Part shown: piece by piece, positions 63,757 to 64,000 of the stretch | Layout: the number at the start of each line of letters is the position of its first letter | Position numbering within the stretch: the first letter of the stretch is position 1 | Source: Synechococcus sp. WH 8016 | Lineage (GTDB): Bacteria; Cyanobacteriota; Cyanobacteriia; PCC-6307; Cyanobiaceae | Direction: 5' to 3' | DNA: 64,000 nucleotides | NCBI RefSeq assembly: GCF_000230675.1 | Contig: NZ_AGIK01000001.1 | Span: 434,001 to 498,000, forward strand | Translations under genes and position numbers: made by a program | Notes under the pieces: generated by a model | Told to the model about the DNA's origin: nothing | What the model saw: the letters and a program-made list of their open reading frames with translations, nothing else | Databases searched by the model: none

Positions 63757-64000
63757 TCAATCCAACTTCAGGCTGATGGGAGCAGCAAGAGCATGAAAAT
63801 TATGATCGGTGAGATTGGTATCTCCCAGCTCCAGGTTGTAAAACAAGGCCGTTGGCGCCTGAAAAAATGGCCCAGCATGCCAAGTGCCCAGATGAAGCTG
63901 CACAGCTTCACCCGGAAGGACCTCCACCAATTGCACGGATGCAGCACAGAGCTGTTCAGGTTGGAGCGCTGGAGCGGCTACGGCCAACCACCAAGGCTGA
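63757..64000 (-). CDS. Ureidoglycolate lyase-like cupin, 5' end outside window
   Basis: The C-terminal 80 or so residues of a protein whose frame is open to the window edge, so the start lies outside. The segment VEVLPGEAVQLHLGTWHAGPFFQAPTALFYNLELGDTNLTDHNFHAL matches the ureidoglycolate lyase (allA-like) cupin fold, with the HxGTWHAG metal/substrate motif. The function could be in allantoin breakdown or unrelated cupin chemistry. It is followed on the same strand by the atypical P450, about 77 bases away. Confidence 0.7.
   Translation of the reverse strand, partial: QPWWLAVAAPALQPEQLCAASVQLVEVLPGEAVQLHLGTWHAGPFFQAPTALFYNLELGDTNLTDHNFHALAAPISLKLD

Overview
The window looks like chromosome from a marine Synechococcus-type picocyanobacterium. 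The evidence is the photosynthesis genes (psaK, petN, psb29, a Psb32-like protein and a PucC-like carrier), a glucosylglycerol compatible-solute operon, short intergenic gaps and a mid-range GC content. The species or strain cannot be fixed from the sequence alone. No tRNA, rRNA, CRISPR array, insertion sequence or prophage was recognised.

Layout. 0-7.4 kb: the end of htpG, rpmB, a Tat-type peroxiredoxin, then one tightly packed operon for glucosylglycerol synthesis and import (ggpS-ggtB-ggtC-ggtD-ggtA) with a perfect 14-bp palindrome just before ggpS. 7.4-17.5 kb: a pyruvyl-transferase-like gene, two small membrane proteins and psaK, then dxs, ilvA, scpB, a YggT protein, a MazG-like protein, pyruvate kinase and an orphan FtsX/MacB-type permease. 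17.5-24.5 kb: a proteostasis and photosystem-maintenance neighbourhood (ftsH, clpP, psb29, clpS, a PucC-like carrier) and a petN-led minus-strand group with two uncharacterised proteins. petN (33 aa) and its 49-aa neighbour were found by direct translation.

24.5-34.7 kb: small hypothetical genes, a structured non-coding element downstream of purK, purK, an orphan sugar-type permease, aroB, a MidA-like methyltransferase, a Psb32-like protein, a lysozyme-like protein, a glycosyltransferase-like protein and a phosphoesterase. 34.7-45.3 kb is visibly richer in A+T. It holds nadA, a DNA-repair cassette (MBL-fold exonuclease, ATP-dependent DNA ligase, Lhr-type helicase), DUF427 and fibrillin-like genes, a TPR protein, a SemiSWEET-like protein and several small unknowns. 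45.3-54 kb: an NfeD plus double flotillin/SPFH operon, a DUF3598 protein, a J-domain protein, rsmE, a VanX-like dipeptidase, an SDR and an epimerase-like protein.

54.4-64 kb: a secondary-metabolism and detoxification region. A P450 is divergent from a methyltransferase, FAD oxidoreductase and type III polyketide synthase operon. Further on are a DUF411 protein, the glutathione-dependent formaldehyde oxidation pair, a DUF2834 membrane protein, and a second P450 whose I-helix and heme loop depart from the usual motifs. The window ends inside a ureidoglycolate-lyase-like gene.

The strongest candidates for something undescribed are the type III PKS module with its flanking P450, the atypical second P450, and the petN-linked pair of unknown proteins.
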